From: Lentilitoribacter sp. Alg239-R112
GTDB taxonomy: Bacteria > Pseudomonadota > Alphaproteobacteria > Rhizobiales > Rhizobiaceae
Reading direction: 5' to 3'
Length of the DNA stretch: 64,000 nucleotides
Assembly: GCF_900537175.1 (NCBI RefSeq)
Contig: NZ_LS999833.1
Coordinates: 1,984,001 to 2,048,000, forward strand
The notes under the pieces were generated by a model. The model worked only from the letters and a program-made list of their open reading frames with translations. It was not told the DNA's origin and did not search any database. The translations under genes were made by a program, and so were the position numbers. Below, one piece after another: positions 63,207-64,000 of this stretch (the first letter of the stretch is position 1; each line of letters starts with the position of its first letter).

Positions 63207-64000
63207 CTTGAGTTCGCCCCGCTACCTTTAGAAAAACAGCGCTCAACGCGATGTTGATAATCAGAATTACGATCATCACGGCTGCGCCGGTGGAATAGTT
63301 CAAATCACGAAATGCTAGTTGGTACATATAGACTGCCAAGACTTCCGTAGACCTGCCTGGCCCGCCACCCGTAAGCGGTAAAATAATGTCAAACATGTTG
63401 AAGCTGGCAAAACTAAGCCACATCAATGCAAGTGACAGCATGGGTATAATTGATGGGATGGTGACGTGCACAAATTTCTGAAAACTGGACGCACCGTCAA
63501 TTTCGGCAGCAGCATATAGTTCTGGGTCGATTGTCTGAAGACCTGCCAGTAGAATTAAAGTGGCAAATGGAGCGATGAACCAAACATTTGCCATGGTAAT
63601 AACTATGAGCGCCTTTTGCGGATCCGCCAACCATGACACTGCCGAATAACCCAATGCACTGGACAATTGGGTCATAATTGCATTGTCCCCGGTGAATAAA
63701 AACCGCCACATCACCGCTGTGGCGACACCGGAAACCAAATAAGGGATCAATGCAATTGCGCGAAAGAGACTACGAGCAAAAGTGATTTGGTTCAACGCAA
63801 GCGCATGAATAAGAGACATCATGATACCAATGATAATTGTCGCAGCCACAAAAATGAGTGAAATCACCAGTGAGTTTTTGAACCCGTCTGAGCGAAATAA
63901 ATCTATATAATTATCAAGCCCAACAAATGGTTGACCTGTTTCCCAAACCTCAATCTGGAAGAGGGACATCAAGATACCGCGCACCACGGCATATCCAAGA
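63196..64000 (-). CDS. ABC sugar permease (MalF type), 5' end outside window
   Basis: The minus-strand frame is open to the last base of the window (L-G-Y-A-V-V-R-G...), so the GTG at 63987 is not the start. The visible 267 residues include five or six helices and the EAA loop LYAAAEIDGASSFQKFVHVT. It pairs with the MalG-type subunit. The start and the binding-protein gene lie to the right. Confidence 0.88.
   Translation of the reverse strand, partial: LGYAVVRGILMSLFQIEVWETGQPFVGLDNYIDLFRSDGFKNSLVISLIFVAATIIIGIMMSLIHALALNQITFARSLFRAIALIPYLVSGVATAVMWRFLFTGDNAIMTQLSSALGYSAVSWLADPQKALIVITMANVWFIAPFATLILLAGLQTIDPELYAAAEIDGASSFQKFVHVTIPSIIPMLSLALMWLSFASFNMFDIILPLTGGGPGRSTEVLAVYMYQLAFRDLNYSTGAAVMIVILIINIALSAVFLKVAGRTQDGK

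Overview
The window is chromosomal DNA from an AT-rich alphaproteobacterium. The evidence is the LuxR/LuxI pair, a TRAP transporter, ROK- and RpiR-controlled ABC sugar importers, MocR and GcvA-type LysR regulators, an FrcBCA-like fructose-type importer and IS6/IS3-family remnants. A marine Rhizobiales/Rhodobacterales-like organism fits, but no rRNA or tRNA gene is present to fix the genus, so that is inference.

Layout. 1-2040: quorum-sensing locus (LuxR end, LuxI, a 56-aa ORF, a terminator, an XRE regulator). 2283-6485 (minus): epoxide hydrolase, aldehyde dehydrogenase and a MocR regulator, divergent from a TRAP transporter (6904-10010, order P-M-Q). 10232-13180: mobile-element scrap (tyrosine recombinase, truncated IS3 element, IS6 end) around a two-gene cargo. 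13224-24476: exopolysaccharide locus (WecG-type transferase, GalE, VanZ-like protein, flippase, GINT1-like propeller protein, GT4 transferase, CelD-type acetyltransferase, O-antigen ligase/polymerase, chain-length protein). 24596-26042: decayed IS3 and integrase pieces beside a HigBA toxin-antitoxin pair. 26166-31647 (minus): Fbp/Afu-type ABC importer with a histidine phosphatase and an RpiR regulator, suggesting phosphosugar uptake. 31969-34655: EamA exporter, Rid-family protein, LysR and a small ORF. 34943-35853: an 8-bp tandem repeat, a decayed IS6 copy carrying two inserted hairpins, and a gene tail.

35948-43798 holds a frameshifted MFS gene, then a glucokinase/ABC importer/ROK block whose two outer edges carry the same IS6-type inverted end. 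43810-64000 (all minus) is a large sugar-catabolic region: three ABC importers, two paralogous RpiR regulators, a fucose-isomerase-like enzyme, two FGGY kinases, a class II aldolase, a class I (DeoC/LacD-like) aldolase and a PfkB kinase. Together they could import ketoses, aldoses or their glycosides, isomerise and phosphorylate them, and cleave the phosphates to C3/C2 units. The exact substrate cannot be read from sequence.

The most novel-looking observations are: (i) two 39-41 bp hairpin insertions inside one IS6 transposase remnant whose stems show compensatory base changes; (ii) the inverted-end-bounded glucokinase/ABC/ROK block, where one transposon end supplies the C-termini of two convergent genes; (iii) an A/T-rich palindromic motif upstream of several transcripts of the sugar region; and (iv) the sugar pathway itself.
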